From the NCBI GenBank assembly GCA_036435485.1, contig CM071595.1:6004001-6068000 (forward strand): a stretch of DNA of 64,000 nt. Direction: 5' to 3'. This document shows positions 47,801 through 60,109 of the stretch, in pieces (within the stretch, counting starts at the first letter, position 1; each line of letters starts with the position of its first letter). Source of the stretch: Saposhnikovia divaricata (lineage: Eukaryota > Streptophyta > Magnoliopsida > Apiales > Apiaceae). Under the pieces are notes generated by a model. It had not been told where the DNA came from. It searched no databases and was given only the letters and a program-made list of their open reading frames with translations. The translations under genes and the position numbers were made by a program.

Positions 47801-48296
47801 TTCTTGTTTTTCTAATGATTATGTTAATAATCTTGGTAAGTAAAAATGTGGTATGTGTCCTTGTTATATTACTAATCTTGGTTGCTTGGTCTCCATATGC
47901 GTCTAATTGTGGTTCGTTCCGAGTAAACCTCATTATCTCAGTGGTTTTTGAAATCATTAACAATCCAAATTCCATTGGTATTTTCTTAACTTAATAATCC
48001 CCTGGCTCAAATCTAAATTCATTAATCCCCCAATATATAATTCTTATAATATTTCCATGCTCCTTAATGTCCAATAGAAGCTTATTCGAAATCAAAATCC
48101 TCAAAATCCATGCTTCAGGAATTTCTGAAATCTAACGTCATTTCGAGTCACTTATTTCCATTGTACAATACTAATATGGTTTCTGTTTATTCATTTTATG
48201 TTTCCATTATAGGGTACCTATATACCATTTCTCTAAATCCTCGAAATTTACTATTCATGTGACCACTGTGGCATTACTGAAGTTAGGGTTATTACA
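44802..48296 (-). repeat. Gypsy-type 5' LTR
   Basis: 3495 bp, nearly identical to 37752-41251. Size differs because of 21 rather than 24 T in the poly-T tract and one fewer TA unit. As the 5' LTR in minus orientation it should carry the promoter. Frames inside it (45697-45954, 45850-46095, 46248-46511, 47775-47975) duplicate those of the other LTR and are not genes. Confidence 0.95.
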
Positions 48297-48301
48297 CCTT
48301 T

Positions 48302-51190
48302 GACTATTTCATCAAACCAGATGTTCCATCTCCGAGAGGCCTGCTTCAATCCATAAATGGATCTATGCAGCTTACATACCTTTCCGGCATCCTTTGGATT
48401 TCCAAAACCTTCAGGTTGTGTCATGTACACATCCTCTTCAAGGCTTCCGTTAAGGAAGGCTGTTTTGACATCCATCTGCCATATTTCGTAATCATAGTAA
48501 GCCGCTATTGCAAGCAAAATTCTGATGGATTTTATCATTGCTACTGGTGAAAAGGTTTCATCATAGTCAATACCATGAATTTGTTTGAAGCCTTTTGCAA
48601 CCAGTCGAGCTTTATAGGTCTGTAATTTACCTTCCATGTCGATTTTCTTCTTGAAAATCCATTTGCACTCTATGGGTTTTACCCCTTCAGGTGGATCAAC
48701 CAAAGTCCATACTTGGTTCTCATACATGGAATCCATCTCAGAATTCATGGCTTCTTGCCATCTCTCAGAGTCTGGTGAGTTCATAGCATCTTGGTAGGTG
48801 AGAGGCTCATCTTGGTCTATGAGCATCACATCGTCATTTTGAGTTAAGAGAAATCCATAATTCCTCTTTGACTCATGGCGAATCCTACTAGATCTACGAA
48901 CAACCTGTGTTTCTTGAGCAATGTTCTCTTGTATTTCTTGCTCATGCTCCCCTTCTGGTTCAATGTTATCAAGTGGTTCTCGATCTTCATCGAGATCTAT
49001 TTTCCTCCCACTGTCTTTTCTAGAGACTAGCTCTCTTTCCAAGAATACAGCAGTTCGAGAAACAATTACTTTGTTCTCCGAGGGACTATAGAAAGAATAA
49101 CCCTTCGTTTCCTTTGGGTATCCCACAAAATTACATTTTTCAGATTTCGGTCCAAGCTTGTCTGATGTTAGGCGTTTCACAAATGCTTCACATCCCCATA
49201 CTTTCATAAAGGACATGCTTTGCCGTTTCTCTGTCCATATCTCATATGGAGTTTGTTGAACCGTTTTAGTAGGAACACGGTTTAGTGTATATGCAGCCGT
49301 TTCCAGGGCATAACCCCAGAAACTAATTGGAAGATCTGCTTGACTCATCATAGATCGCACCATGTCCAACAAGGTACGATTCCTCCTTTCAGAAACCCCA
49401 TTCCATTGTGGTGTTCCAGGAGGAGTTAGTTGTGATACAATACCACACTCCCTCAAATAGTTCTTAAACTCATGGCTTAAGTATTCACCTCCTCGATCAG
49501 ATCTTAGAGTTTTTATGCTTTCGCCAATTTGCTTTTCTACTTCTGCCTTATACTCTTTGAACTTTTCAAATGCTTCGGATTTGTTCTTCAAAAGATACAC
49601 ATATCCATATCTACTGAAATCATCAGTAAACGTAATGAAGTAGAAATAGCCACCCCTTGCCATCGATCTCATAGGACCACATACATCGCTATGTATTAGT
49701 TCTAGTCGTACGGTGGCCCTCTTACCCTGTCCGGTAAAAGGAGCTTTAGTCATCTTTCCAAGTAAACAAGCCTCGCATTCATCATATGATTCAAAATCAA
49801 ACTGATCCAAGAAACCATCTTGATGTAACTTGGAAATGCGTTTCTCGTTTATATGGCCTAGACGACAGTGCCAAAGGTATGTTTGATTTGAGTCATTAGT
49901 CTTAAGTCGTTTGTTATTTACATTCAAGATAGGAGTATCTAAATTAAGAACATACAAACCGTTAAATAATTGTGCAACACCATAGGTAATGTCATTCAAA
50001 CCAAAAGAGCAACCATTGTCTTTAAAGGTAAATGAAAAACCTTTCTTGTCCAAACAAGAAACAGAAATAATGTTTCTACAAATAGAAGGCACATACAAAC
50101 AGTTTTCAAGTTCTAATATAAGCCCAGTGGGCAACGATAAATGGTAAGTCCCTACAGCCAAAGCAGCAACCTTTGCTCCATTTCCAACTCGTAGGTCTAC
50201 CTCTCCCTTAGCCAGTGCCCTACTCCTTTGCAGTTCCTGCACATTTATACAAATGTGAGAACCACATCCGGTATCCAATACCCAAGATGTAGAAGTAGAC
50301 AAATTGACTTCTATTACATAAATACCTGAAGCAGAAGTCTGGCCAGCAGCCTTCTTCTTCTTAAGTTCTTCCAAATATGCATGACAGTTTCTCCTCCAGT
50401 GTCCCGGTTTACCACAGTGGTGACAATCACCCTTTTCGACACCTCCTTTGGGCTTGGTAGCCTTCTTGGGAGCAGAATTAGGATTGGCAGCAGATTTGGA
50501 CACATTCCTCTTCTTATTGCCCTTCCACTTTCTTTTCCCCTTGGCACCTCCTTTGTTCACCATCAGCATGGGAGTAGGAGATTCCTTCTGAATGTTGGTT
50601 TCAGCAGTTCTTAACATGCCCAACAATTCAGTGGGTGTCTTATCTATCTCATTCATGTTGTAGTTCATAACGAATTGAGAAAAGTTCTTGTTGAGTGATT
50701 GTAAGATCAAATCTATTTGAGCCTCCGGACCAATCGGGAAGCCCAAGGTACTTAGTTGTTCAATGTACCCAATCATCTTAAGAACGTGTGGTCCAACCGG
50801 GTCTCGCTCTCCCTGTTTGCAAGCATACAAAGCCTTGCTAGTATCATATCTCTCCTGGCGAGCTTGTCCCTCAAACATGCTTTTGAGGTGCTCAATTATT
50901 TCAAAAGCATTCATCAACTCATGTTGCTTTTGAATCTCAGGAGCCATGCATGCAAGCATAAGGCATGACACATCATTTGAGTCATCCAAATGCTTCTGAT
51001 AAGCATTTTGCTCGGCACGTGTGGCTCCAGCAGGAAGAGGATTTGGGTGAGGAACTTCAATGGCATACAGCTTTCGCTCCTGCCTGAGGACAATCCTCAA
51101 GTTCCTAAACCAATCTAGGAAGTTTGTCCCTGTCAGCTTTTCCTTTTCTAGGACTGATCGTATCGAAAAGTGGTTTGTGTTGTTTGCCAT
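48302..51190 (-). CDS. gag-pol: Copia Gag-Pol polyprotein, N-terminal 963 residues
   Basis: One uninterrupted frame from ATG at 51190 until the Gypsy insertion. Gag about 1-250 (LTGTNFLDWFRNLRIVL). CCHC knuckle CHHCGKPGHWRRNC at 256-269. Protease with DTG at 306-308 (WVLDTGCGSHIC). GAG-pre-integrase HCRLGH...CEACLLGK (about 441-478). Integrase catalytic triad D502 (HSDVCGP), D565 (TLRSDRGGEY) and E601 (NGVSERRNRT). RT starts about 830 (CKWIFKKK, YKARLVAKGFKQ, MDVKTAFLNG, GLKQASRRW). The last 16 codons of the raw frame are Gypsy LTR read-through. Apart from the nested insertion the frame has no stop, agreeing with recent activity. Confidence 0.95.
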
Positions 51191-53099
51191 TTATTATCTA
51201 CAATTTTGTAAAAGCGCATAAAATGAGTTAGTTTGCATGTTTCGTAAAACCAATTATGTTCAAGTTGATTTATAGCATATTCGTAATATACCTCCCACTA
51301 TTTTTATCAAATTAATAGCCCTTACTATCAATTCGGAAAATGGTTCCCATAAAACCTTTTCTTAGTGAGCCAAGATCCATATTTCGTCATATTTTAAGTC
51401 AGCTTTGGCTTTCCTCTTAAATATGATTATTTAGGTAGACCGTTATGTCAATTATATCGTATATAACTCTTGGATAGCTTAGTGAACAACATATTGCTCC
51501 GATCTATCTAATAGATTTCACTAAACTCTATGCTTATAAGTTCATAATCCTATTATGACGACTTATTTAAGTTGGACCCAACAATAACAATTTAAGTAAG
51601 CTTGTTTACTTAATCACATCTCACCACGATAAAAGAGAAGCCCTTGCTTTGGCAAATCCACTCCTCAATGATCTAGGATTTAATGAGTGTTATTTGTTGG
51701 AAAGCATCTGTTTAACTTAATATTTCTTAAGGGATTTTTAGAAAAATTTAACGATCTTGATCGTCTGTTTAAATCTTAAATCGTTACAGATTTTATCTTC
51801 TTTAAACATGGCATATGTGTCGTATCTAATACATACATTCTAAAATATCCATACATCCATGCATCCATTCATATATCTAATATATTCATGCATCATATGT
51901 AAAGTGCAGTTACGTAAAATTAAACGTGCAATGGTTATGGCCCGATCCTATGCGATCTTTTCGAGCTAATGAAAAGATCAAGGTCAATCTATGGTTGTAA
52001 TAACTAATTATTACAAAATTCTTCATTTGCTTCCCAAGCCTCCATTGATTGCCTTCAGCTTCCTTTTGAAACAAATTACAAAAGAACTCGAGTTGCATTC
52101 GAGAAATACTAATTACAAAAATAACGACATGCAAGTCGTATTTAATTATTACAGACCATAAATAAAATTACAACATTTATTCTACGGGTCTTTAGGCCAT
52201 AACCAATGCACCATGCTCATATAACAATTATAGACATCAAATTAATCATGATCACATCGATTAATATTTAACTCCCCAATTTAAATACCTAATTATTTAA
52301 AAGGGAATTAAATAAATAAATCAAATTTAATTAATTAAATTCGAATTAATATAATTAACTAATTAAAATTTTAATCCGAAAAAAAAAAAATTAAATCGAA
52401 ATTAATTAATCAAAATTCGAATTTAATAATAATATTCAAATTCATAATTTAAATATATTATTAAAATTCGAAATTAAATTAATTAATAAAATTTTGAATT
52501 AATAATAATTTTTAAATCCATGATTTAAAAATTCAATTATTAAAACTTTAATCATGACAAGCATTAAGAGTGAAATGATTAATACCAATAAGTGGCCACT
52601 AACATAATCTTAAAGCAAAAAGCAAAAGAAAATGTTAAAGAATAAAAAGAATGAAAAAGTAAAATTAATACAGCACTGCACATGAATTTCTGCCTTTACT
52701 GCTGATGCGCATTACCGGAATGCGCATCACATGAAGAATTCTGGTGATACGCATTCTTGTAATGCGTAACCCATGTAGAAACCAGGCGAAACGCATTACC
52801 AGAATGCGCAACACTTGGGTTTCCCAGAATTCCCAGAACCTGCAGAATCTGCAGAAACTTTGCAGAAAATTAATAAACAGATTTTATCAAATCTAAAATT
52901 ATGCTAATGATGTGTTTAACATATCTAACATATAGTACATCATTCTAAACATGTTATAACAATTTATAACATCATACAAACAATTATAACATTTATAGAA
53001 AATCATTTGTATATAAAATGAAGCATGTCAAAAATTCATAAAATTCATGTATGATTCATTTTCAAGAACATGATACCAAATCATCCATTTATACAAGTA
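51191..53099 (-). other. Copia 5' leader, AT-rich, non-coding
   Basis: About 1.9 kb between PBS and gag with no frame of note. It contains long A/T stretches with TTAATTAA phrases (52270-52560) and a cluster of three ACGCATT-N5-AATGCGT hairpins (52703-52812). Confidence 0.75.
52703..52812. repeat. Three spaced hairpins with ATGCG core in Copia leader
   Basis: Perfect 11-nt arms TGATGCGCATT/AATGCGCATCA around ACCGG (52703-52729); 8-nt arms TACGCATT/AATGCGTA around CTTGT (52748-52768); ACGCATT/AATGCGC around ACCAG (52791-52809). Spacing is about 45 bases and loops are always 5 nt. The same design occurs at 16944-17071. Confidence 0.85.
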
Positions 53100-53111
53100 G
53101 CTCTGATACCA
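53100..53111 (-). other. Primer-binding site of the Copia element
   Basis: TGGTATCAGAGC on the minus strand, one base inside the LTR end CCAACA; initiator tRNA-Met type. Confidence 0.92.
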
Positions 53112-53112
53112 T

Positions 53113-54716
53113 TGTTGGAATTCGGGCATAATAACGCAACGGAAATAACGTAAATAACAATTAAAAACGAATTCCAAAGCCCGGATCCATGTATAAAATG
53201 ATGATTATGGTATAAAAATTCTCAAGAATAAGATTGTACCTTGTTTAAGCTTTCCAATGGATGTCAAATGGAGATCCTAGCTTGTTGATCTTGAGAGTTA
53301 AAATTATAACTCCTCCACCGGAATCCACACTTGAATGCTTGCTTGAATCGTCGAACGATTTTCGCCACGGGACGAGGTACTAGCCAAAATAAATAATCGA
53401 TGTGTTCTTGACAAATCTTGATTTCTCCCTTGTCTCTAAGATGTGTATGAACTGAAATTTTCAGTTGTGTTATCTTATGAAGACTAGCCAACCTTTGGCT
53501 TATAAAGAGAAATAAAGAAAAATGGACCATTAAACAATTAGGCCATTTTTATTTAAACAAATCTTATTTATTTAAATAAATTAATTAAGTCATACTTAAT
53601 TAATTAAATAAGTCAAGAAAATACATCTTCAAATTTTATCTTTAACTAATCAAGTCTCACTTAATTAATTTTATAAAATTCGAATTATTATTTATTATTA
53701 ATTTAAAATCATAATTTAAATTATTATTAATTTAAATTCATGAAATAAATTAATTTCCCTTTTAAACATTCTATGTGTGTGACCCTGTAGGTTATTATTT
53801 GATTGGCAATAATTTTATTCTCTAATAAAATTACAAACAATAAGCGGCGTCTAGTAACACATTATTGCTACCCAATTAAACAATAATTAAATCAACGATT
53901 CAATCAACCTTTTATGACTAATGTTCCATGTAATATAATCCCTTTAAATCATGATATTATAGATTAAACTCGAGGCATGTAATGTGTCATCCTCTTCATA
54001 ATTTAATCTTCATTTTCTTGATCGATGAGTAGACTATTTAATCAAATCAACATTTGAGCATGGCCATGCATTTCATAGTCTCACTCAAACAAGAGGCCGA
54101 TAATATCATTCCTTTATCAGGAGATTTAAATCCCATCTAGATCGTTCATATTTCTCACATGATTCATAATATATCCGATATTCACCTTTATCATTATCCG
54201 GTTAAAGATAACTTTTGACGAATTCAAAATATATTAATTCTCATGTAGAATTATAACGACTTCAGGTCTAAGGATCATTACACCATTATCACTGTGAGAA
54301 TACAGATGACACATTTATTATTATTATTTACCATGATGTATCTCACGGTGGGTCTGTCCAGTACCCTGTACTCGTACAGTTACCTATGCATTGCTTTTAG
54401 TATCTGCATACTTATGACCAATGAGATGTGGTCATCTTGTCAATAAACATACTAGCCTTAATGTATTATTATTGTCCTAAGTAATAATAATACTCGGCTA
54501 GGGACATTTAAGAATATGATACAATCATTATATAATCTCATGTTCAAGTCACATACTTGCAACTACATAATTTGTATCAAGATTCCAAGGACATTTATTA
54601 TACTTTATTTATTTCGCAGTAAATAAAGCCAATAATAAATATATATATCAAATATATAAAATCACTCAAACACAAATACAATTGATTGTATTGACTCTAG
54701 GGCACCAATACTAACA
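53113..54716 (-). repeat. Copia 5' LTR
   Basis: 1604 bp, TG...CA ends, followed by TSD TGCAT. The frame at 53264-53530 duplicates that in the other LTR. Confidence 0.95.
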
Positions 54717-55113
54717 TGCATAACTTCGACGAGGGGAATGGTGTCTTTCTTTACGGAGGTGAGGGAGGGGGCATTCCCCGAGCCGATAGGCTGCACATGA
54801 GGGTGTTAGAGAATCAGGATTATAATTCAGTTGGAAACAGAGCACTCCGCAGGTGTAGGGGAGAAGAGGGGGCTCTAGTTCGGCTTATAGTTGGCGGTAT
54901 TAACCGTCCATATGAATACAGAGGTCTATACAGAGTAGTTTTTTGGGAAGAACTTGACACTGAACAAGGGCGAGCGGTCTACGAGTATACTTTACATCAA
55001 GTCCAACCATGAAGTTCTGAGGATACCAACCAAGTTTGCCAAAAAAACTCTTTAATTCTATAATTCCTTTTATTATATTTCTTTAATTTTTTTTAACTCT
55101 GTTAGTCTGTTAG

Positions 55114-55609
55114 CAGTGGCGGAACCAGGATGAAAAATTAGGGGGTGCTCAAATATTAATTACAAATTATTTGCAACGGTAATAAATGTTTCAATAATTA
55201 AAATATACACAACCAACATTTACTTAACAACAATTGCCCTATTTTTATTTAAAAAAGTTACGGATGATAAATAAATATATATTAATATACACAATCTTGC
55301 TATTATTCAATTCCTCATCCCCGTCATTAATAATTATTTAATGTATTTATTTCAGAAAATACCGTTCATTATTAAAAATATTATAAATTTTTTGAACTCT
55401 CATGATAACAAGGTCTAAAATACTTCGAATTTAGATATACATTTATCATTTCTCAAATCATTAATAAATTTTTTTAATTAATTCAATATATTTTTAATTA
55501 ATTTTCAATACAATCTATAATTTACCGAATATTTTTTTAAAAAATACATTATTTTTTCAGAGGTTGGGGGGCTCACGCACCCCCTAGCCCCCCTCTCGTT
55601 CCGCCACTG
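55114..55609. mobile_element. hAT-type MITE with perfect 8-bp duplication
   Basis: Termini CAGTGGCGGAACCAGG (55114) and ...CGTTCCGCCACTG (55609) are inverted repeats, next to GGGGGTGC/GCACCCCC subterminal pairs. The flanks are TCTGTTAG on both sides (55106-55113, 55610-55617). 496 bp, no transposase. The paralogous sequence at about 55930-55960 has the same flank without the element, a natural empty site. Confidence 0.92.
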
Positions 55610-55738
55610 TCTGTTAGATTTTTTTTTTATTTTTAGTGTGTTTGTCTATGGATGACTAACCACCTCTGCTTGCAGTACTAGTCATTTTTATGTTTTAGCT
55701 CTATCAGCAGTTGAAATCGAGTTATGGTAACATGAGTA

Positions 55739-56074
55739 CCGTCCATATCAATACAAGACAAGGGTCTCTACAGAGCGGTTTTTTGGGAAGAACTTGACAC
55801 TGAACAAGGGCGAACCGTCTACGAGTATACCTTACATCAAGTCCAACCATGAAGTACTGATGATACCAACCAAGTTTGCCAAAAAAACTCTTTAATTCTA
55901 TAATTCTTTTTATTGTATTTCTTTAATTTTTTTAACTCTGTTAGTCTGTTAGATTTTTTATATATTTTTAGTGTGTTTGTCTATGGATGACTAACCACCT
56001 CTGCATGCGGTGTGTCACTAGTCATTTTTATGTTTTAGCTCTATGCAGTTGAAATCGAGTTATGGAAACAAGAG
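55739..56074 (+). repeat. Tandem duplicate of the SRA-gene 3' end
   Basis: Matches 54901-55105 plus 55618-55738: CCGTCCATAT, GGTCTCTACAGAG, GGAAGAACTTGACACTGAAC, the ...CATCAAGTCCAACCATGA stop and following UTR. Small indels and substitutions separate the copies. This copy lacks the MITE. Only the last roughly 38 SRA codons are present and the frame at its start is altered, so it is not an independent gene. Confidence 0.88.
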
Positions 56075-58260
56075 TAGGTAAGGCTTCACAAACATTTCAT
56101 TTAAAAAGCGCTAGTGAAACATTTATTGCGCATATTTACTCAAGTGTATATGGTTATTGATTGACCTGGTTACTCTGGTTATATGTATGAAATCCCTTAT
56201 TTTGCTATAATATAATCATAGGCTGTGCATATCCAAGACTGCATACTGCAATCCTGTGCTATCCAGTTATAGATTCTACATGGTGCTAGGCCATTGAATC
56301 CTAGATTGTGCTATAATACATGCCTAGTTTATCCACTAAGCCCTTCTTCATGCATTAGCAGCTGAGCATGAATTATCCCTCTTGATGCTATGTTTAGTGC
56401 TTTAAATTATGATGTTGACATATATTCTTTCTTGTTTAGGAGAGGAAGAAGTAGAGTAGCAACAACAGTAGCAGCAGTTCACCACCTCCTCCTCGAAAGC
56501 CTCAACTACTAATGCTGCTGTGGCACACCTTGATCAACATACTCAGTACAAGTCTTCTATTCAGCTGCTTTGGTGTCTCAAGTCAACGTTCAACTTGCTC
56601 ATTGTGTGTGGACTTAATGCTTAGCTGTCAGTGCTAGTTAGTAACAAACTCTGTTCTATAAGCTACTATATAATAAGCCTCTTTTTGTAATATTTTCATT
56701 TACAAGTTGCTAAATACAAAAGTTTGTTATTCAACATTTCTATACTTGCAACAATGCTTACAAAACATTTACAATTCTAAGATGGTATGAGAGCTCTCAT
56801 GACTGAATCGTCTTCTTTAGAGAGTCGGCACTGGTAATTTCACGTTGTTTTCATCTTCATTTCGTTTCGTTTCTTCGTCTTCGTTTTGTGCTTTCAGGTT
56901 TATGATTAATTTTGGTTTTTTTGAAAGATTGGTTCTTTGACTTGGGTTTGACTATTAGAGTGTTAATGTTGCTTTAGTTTATAAGTATACCACATTGCTT
57001 TATTTATTTGATTTGAGATTTTATTTTGTTGTTGTGAGGTCTATGTTTTTGAATCTGGATTTGAATTCTGTGGTTTGCATAAAAGTTTTAACTTTTGTGG
57101 GTTTTGTTTTTTGCTCTGTTTTATGTTCTTGCCCTCTTTTACATCATGGATCTGCAGTTGGTGTTATCTGTATAAGCTTGTTAATTACCTGTCTAGTAGT
57201 CTGATCTCAATCACCATTAGTGTTTGATTTGATGGCCTTAGTCAATGCACATGTATATGGTCTGTTTTTTTAATAATCTATTTGTCAACAAAATATGTAT
57301 TTGGATCTCATGTGGGATCTGCTGGAACCTGTAATGCTATATTATGTTCACATGAAATTCATATCTGTAAAACAATGTGGATCTGTTATGGTCTCTAAAT
57401 AGCTGCAGTTATAATATTGCTGAATTATGTATAGGTTGCCAAAGATCCATCAGGAAAAGATATCAAATTGTAGTTTTACAGATTACCTTGCAGCTATAAT
57501 ATGTCGGAAGCAACAACCATAGAAGCTTGTGCAAAGCATGTGATCTTGCAAATTGAGCTGAAATTTGTTGTCTTGGCTTTACATAATTTTGCATTTCTGT
57601 GATCATGTAGCAGGACATGTTAGGCAACCTGGTTCATATTGTATTGTGATTTTTGCTCAAATTTGCTACAAACCCAAAAAGTTTATGTGATGATATGAGA
57701 CTCTGCAATGTTGTTAAGTCGACATTGTTCTTTGCTGATTTATGTTAGACTGCGGTATATTTGTTTAAGTTAGGGTAATGATTGCAAAATACCACATGAG
57801 ATACACAAACATTTGATTTTGCATCCTGCAGGGGTTTTGCCAAGACATTTAAATGCTAATGCATGTTGTATCACATTTATATGTAATGTTTTTTGATATT
57901 TGAATGATAGAGAAGCATTGTTGTTCAGGTCCAGATTCTCTATTATGCCATGTACATCTGCTCTTTTCTTAACAAAAGAAATACTGACGAGCCTCAGTTG
58001 ACTATTGAGGTGTAGAGTACCTTGCTCACTGCTCATAGTTTCAAGCTACAGCTCCAATTTCAACCCCTGACCCCAATCCAAAATCACAAATTTCAATTGG
58101 AAACAATGAAATGTAATGTTTTTTTTTTTTAACAGAAAAAACATTGAACATTCATAATCGCACCTCAAAAGTGAGGAAAAGATACAAGACGGATAAGCAA
58201 TCCAATTAGCTGATAAAGATGCAGTACAAATAATTTTAAGTAACTAATGGGTAGTAGCCA
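56075..58260 (+). other. Possible 3' exon, then non-coding region
   Basis: A donor-like GAGTAG|GTAAGG (56074) and an acceptor-like TTCTTGTTTAG (to 56437) followed by a CAACAACAGTAGCAGCAGTTC block suggest a spliced downstream exon of the SRA transcript (about 56438-56640). It has no open frame in continuity. From 56760 on there is GT/TTTG-rich sequence and no recognised gene; a frame at 56995-57204 is low-complexity and unconvincing. Confidence 0.35.
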
Positions 58261-58261
58261 T

Positions 58262-58510
58262 GGGGTTGTAAAAATCGGTAATCGGTATAAATCGGTTGAG
58301 GTACCGATTTAAGATTAATTGGGTAATCGGGGATTAATCGGAAAAATTAATCGAAGTATTAATCGGATATTATAATAATATTTAATAGATTAGCCTATTT
58401 TATAGTTAAACATATCATTCTAAATAAATTCATAGGATTAATCGGATTTCAAAAATCGAATTAGTTAATAATCGGGAATTAATCGGCTAAATCGAAAATT
58501 TTTAGAACCG
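58262..58510. mobile_element. hAT-like MITE, AATCGG-rich
   Basis: Ends GGTTGTAAAAATCGG and (minus strand) GGTTCTAAAAATTTTCG form an imperfect inverted repeat. The arms are full of TAATCGG/CCGATTA repeats, like other hAT-type MITEs in this window. No clear 8-bp duplication was found, so the ends are approximate. Confidence 0.5.
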
Positions 58511-59856
58511 TATTAAAAATCCTAGGAATAAAATGGAACGACAATTTAAGAATGGAAGCAAATGATCTAATGTTTTCCACGGTGAACATGATACGGTGAA
58601 CGTGATATATCAAGGAGGAACCTTGTTTGAGCATGCTAATGCAATGGCAATATTGCAATCTGACAATATGGCAATATTTGCACGTGTGACTTTTTTTCGA
58701 TCTCGTCAACGGTCAATTCCACCACGCCAGAATCATTTAATCATTCGCTTCTCATTATTTTAGTAACATAGTACAGCCACACGTGCAAACCTGAATGTGC
58801 ATGCATTACCGAGAAAGTACAGCTTTGCCTCGATATTCGTGTCAAGTTAGAAGGTTGTGGGCCCCATGTGTTTGCCTGCTGAGCTGGTTACCATGTGATT
58901 AAACAAACGGTTAAGAAGAACGTTCACACACGGGAGTGGGATATCCATTCCGAAATCATGTTTACATTTTTTTTCTTAACAAAACGGAAAGTCAAAATTA
59001 GGTACTCGCGTATAACCTTATACATTACACTAAATTTATCGTGTAAAATATTAAATTTTCGTGTAGTGTTTGTAAAGTAAAAAAAAACGGTTAAGAGAAT
59101 CCTTGCTTTTAATCTCGGTATTGAGTATGGGTTGCACGTGAGCATATTTAACATAATACTTTTATTTCAAATAGAATTTTGGCAATAAATTTGTATTGGT
59201 GAAAGAATACGTTCTTCAAAAAATTTCTCAAAAAATTTAATAAAATAATGTGATAAACTATCATTTATGAATGTTAAGCGAGTCTTTTATTATTAAAAAA
59301 AAATTCTATATAAATCACGTATCAATATTTGAGAAAAATTTTAGAAAAACTTTTGAAATATTTAACATTTTTCTATGCGAAACAAACTCATGGTAAATTA
59401 ATTGATAAAAAGCATGAACTGCATGGTAACATAAGAAATTTAATAATGGTGTTGCAGACTTGCAGTATGGTAAGTGTATATTTTATTTTGCTTCATCAGA
59501 TCTACGTAATTAGGTTGTGAGCACATGTGGGATTAATCATTAATCATAATTTGTATATGAGATTATGTGGTGGCTTAAATCCACCAACTTAGTGCATGTT
59601 TGGCTAGCTTTTTTATAAGGATTTATGAACTTATTTTCGGGTAAAAATTTTATATTTTAATAAAAAAAAATTTATATAAATATTTAATATAAGTTTGAGA
59701 TTTAATAAGTTGCAAAAAAAAAATTAGAAAATTAGGAATCTTCACTTTCAACTTAAAATAAGTTGAACAGATTAAGAAGTTTTTCTGTAATTTAATTAAA
59801 TGATTATGTTTTCCAACCTCATTTTCCAGGTAGGCCACCAGCCCACCACCACCAGG
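58511..59856. other. AT-rich spacer, no gene
   Basis: Scattered short frames only. A TTAAGA(A/G)-flanked repeat AACGGTTAAGA occurs at 58908 and 59087. The right edge (59841-59856) is a CCACC-rich spot that served as target for the element nest. Confidence 0.5.
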
Positions 59857-59859
59857 TAG

Positions 59860-60072
59860 TAGGGGTGAGCAAAAAACCGAAATGAAACCGAAACCGAACC
59901 GAAACCGACCAAAACCGAACCGAAAAAACCGAAACCGAAGCCGAACCGACAGTTGCGGTTTTTGATTTTTAAAAACCAAAATTTTCAGTTTCGGTTTTAG
60001 GTTAAAACCGAACCGATTAAAACCGAACCGAACCGATTATTAAAATAAATATATAATTTATATATTTTCGTA

Positions 60073-60109
<37 letters not shown>

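Larger units (their letters stand above)
37752..48296 (-). mobile_element. Young Gypsy-type TR-GAG retrotransposon nested in Copia RT
   Basis: LTRs 37752-41251 (3500 bp) and 44802-48296 (3495 bp) are flanked by a perfect CCTTT duplication (37747-37751, 48297-48301). By eye the LTRs differ only in the length of a poly-T and a TA run, so insertion was very recent. Orientation is minus: PBS TGGTATCAGAGC at 44799-44788, an extra ORF (44608-43721), gag (43205-41901), a relic of RNase H (about 41585-41536) and a polypurine tract AAGGGGGGAAGGA (41264-41252). Protease, RT and integrase are missing, so it must be mobilised in trans. Long LTRs and gag type suggest the chromovirus Tekay/Del neighbourhood, with low certainty. 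Confidence 0.93.
35515..54716 (-). mobile_element. Young Ty1/Copia LTR retrotransposon, itself interrupted
   Basis: Two 1604-bp LTRs (35515-37118 and 53113-54716) are flanked by a perfect 5-bp duplication, TGCAT (35510-35514 and 54717-54721). I noticed two differences between the LTRs (35517 C versus 53115 T; 36707 T versus 54305 G), about 0.1%, so the insertion is recent. Orientation is minus: PBS TGGTATCAGAGC (tRNA-iMet type) at 53111-53100, leader, then gag-pol from 51190. PR-IN-RT order gives Copia. RNase H and the polypurine tract are missing. A Gypsy-type element lies in the RT gene. Without it the element is about 8.65 kb. Confidence 0.95.
35209..55012 (+). pseudogene. SRA/YDG-domain gene split by Copia insertion
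   Basis: Two coding parts, 35209-35514 (102 codons) and 54722-55012 (96 codons plus stop), flank the retrotransposon and its TGCAT duplication. They read in one frame if the insert and one TGCAT are ignored. The protein has SRA (SET- and RING-associated) hallmarks in order: VGQIFLHRNELILAGLH, QRGICVG, ALVATSLVASYPLH | NFDEGNGVFLYGGEGGG, GNRALRRC, VRLIVGG, YEYRGLYRVVFWEE, YEYTLHQVQP. SRA domains bind methylated cytosine (SUVH, VIM/UHRF1 families). Here there is no SET, RING or PHD domain, so it resembles the short SRA-only proteins of plants. The element lies in the middle of the domain, so the allele should be null unless spliced out. The 3' end is duplicated at 55739-56074. Confidence 0.85.

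Noticed and set aside
58110..58260. Poly-T and following text as a LINE or SINE tail
   Set aside because: No recognisable element body on either side.
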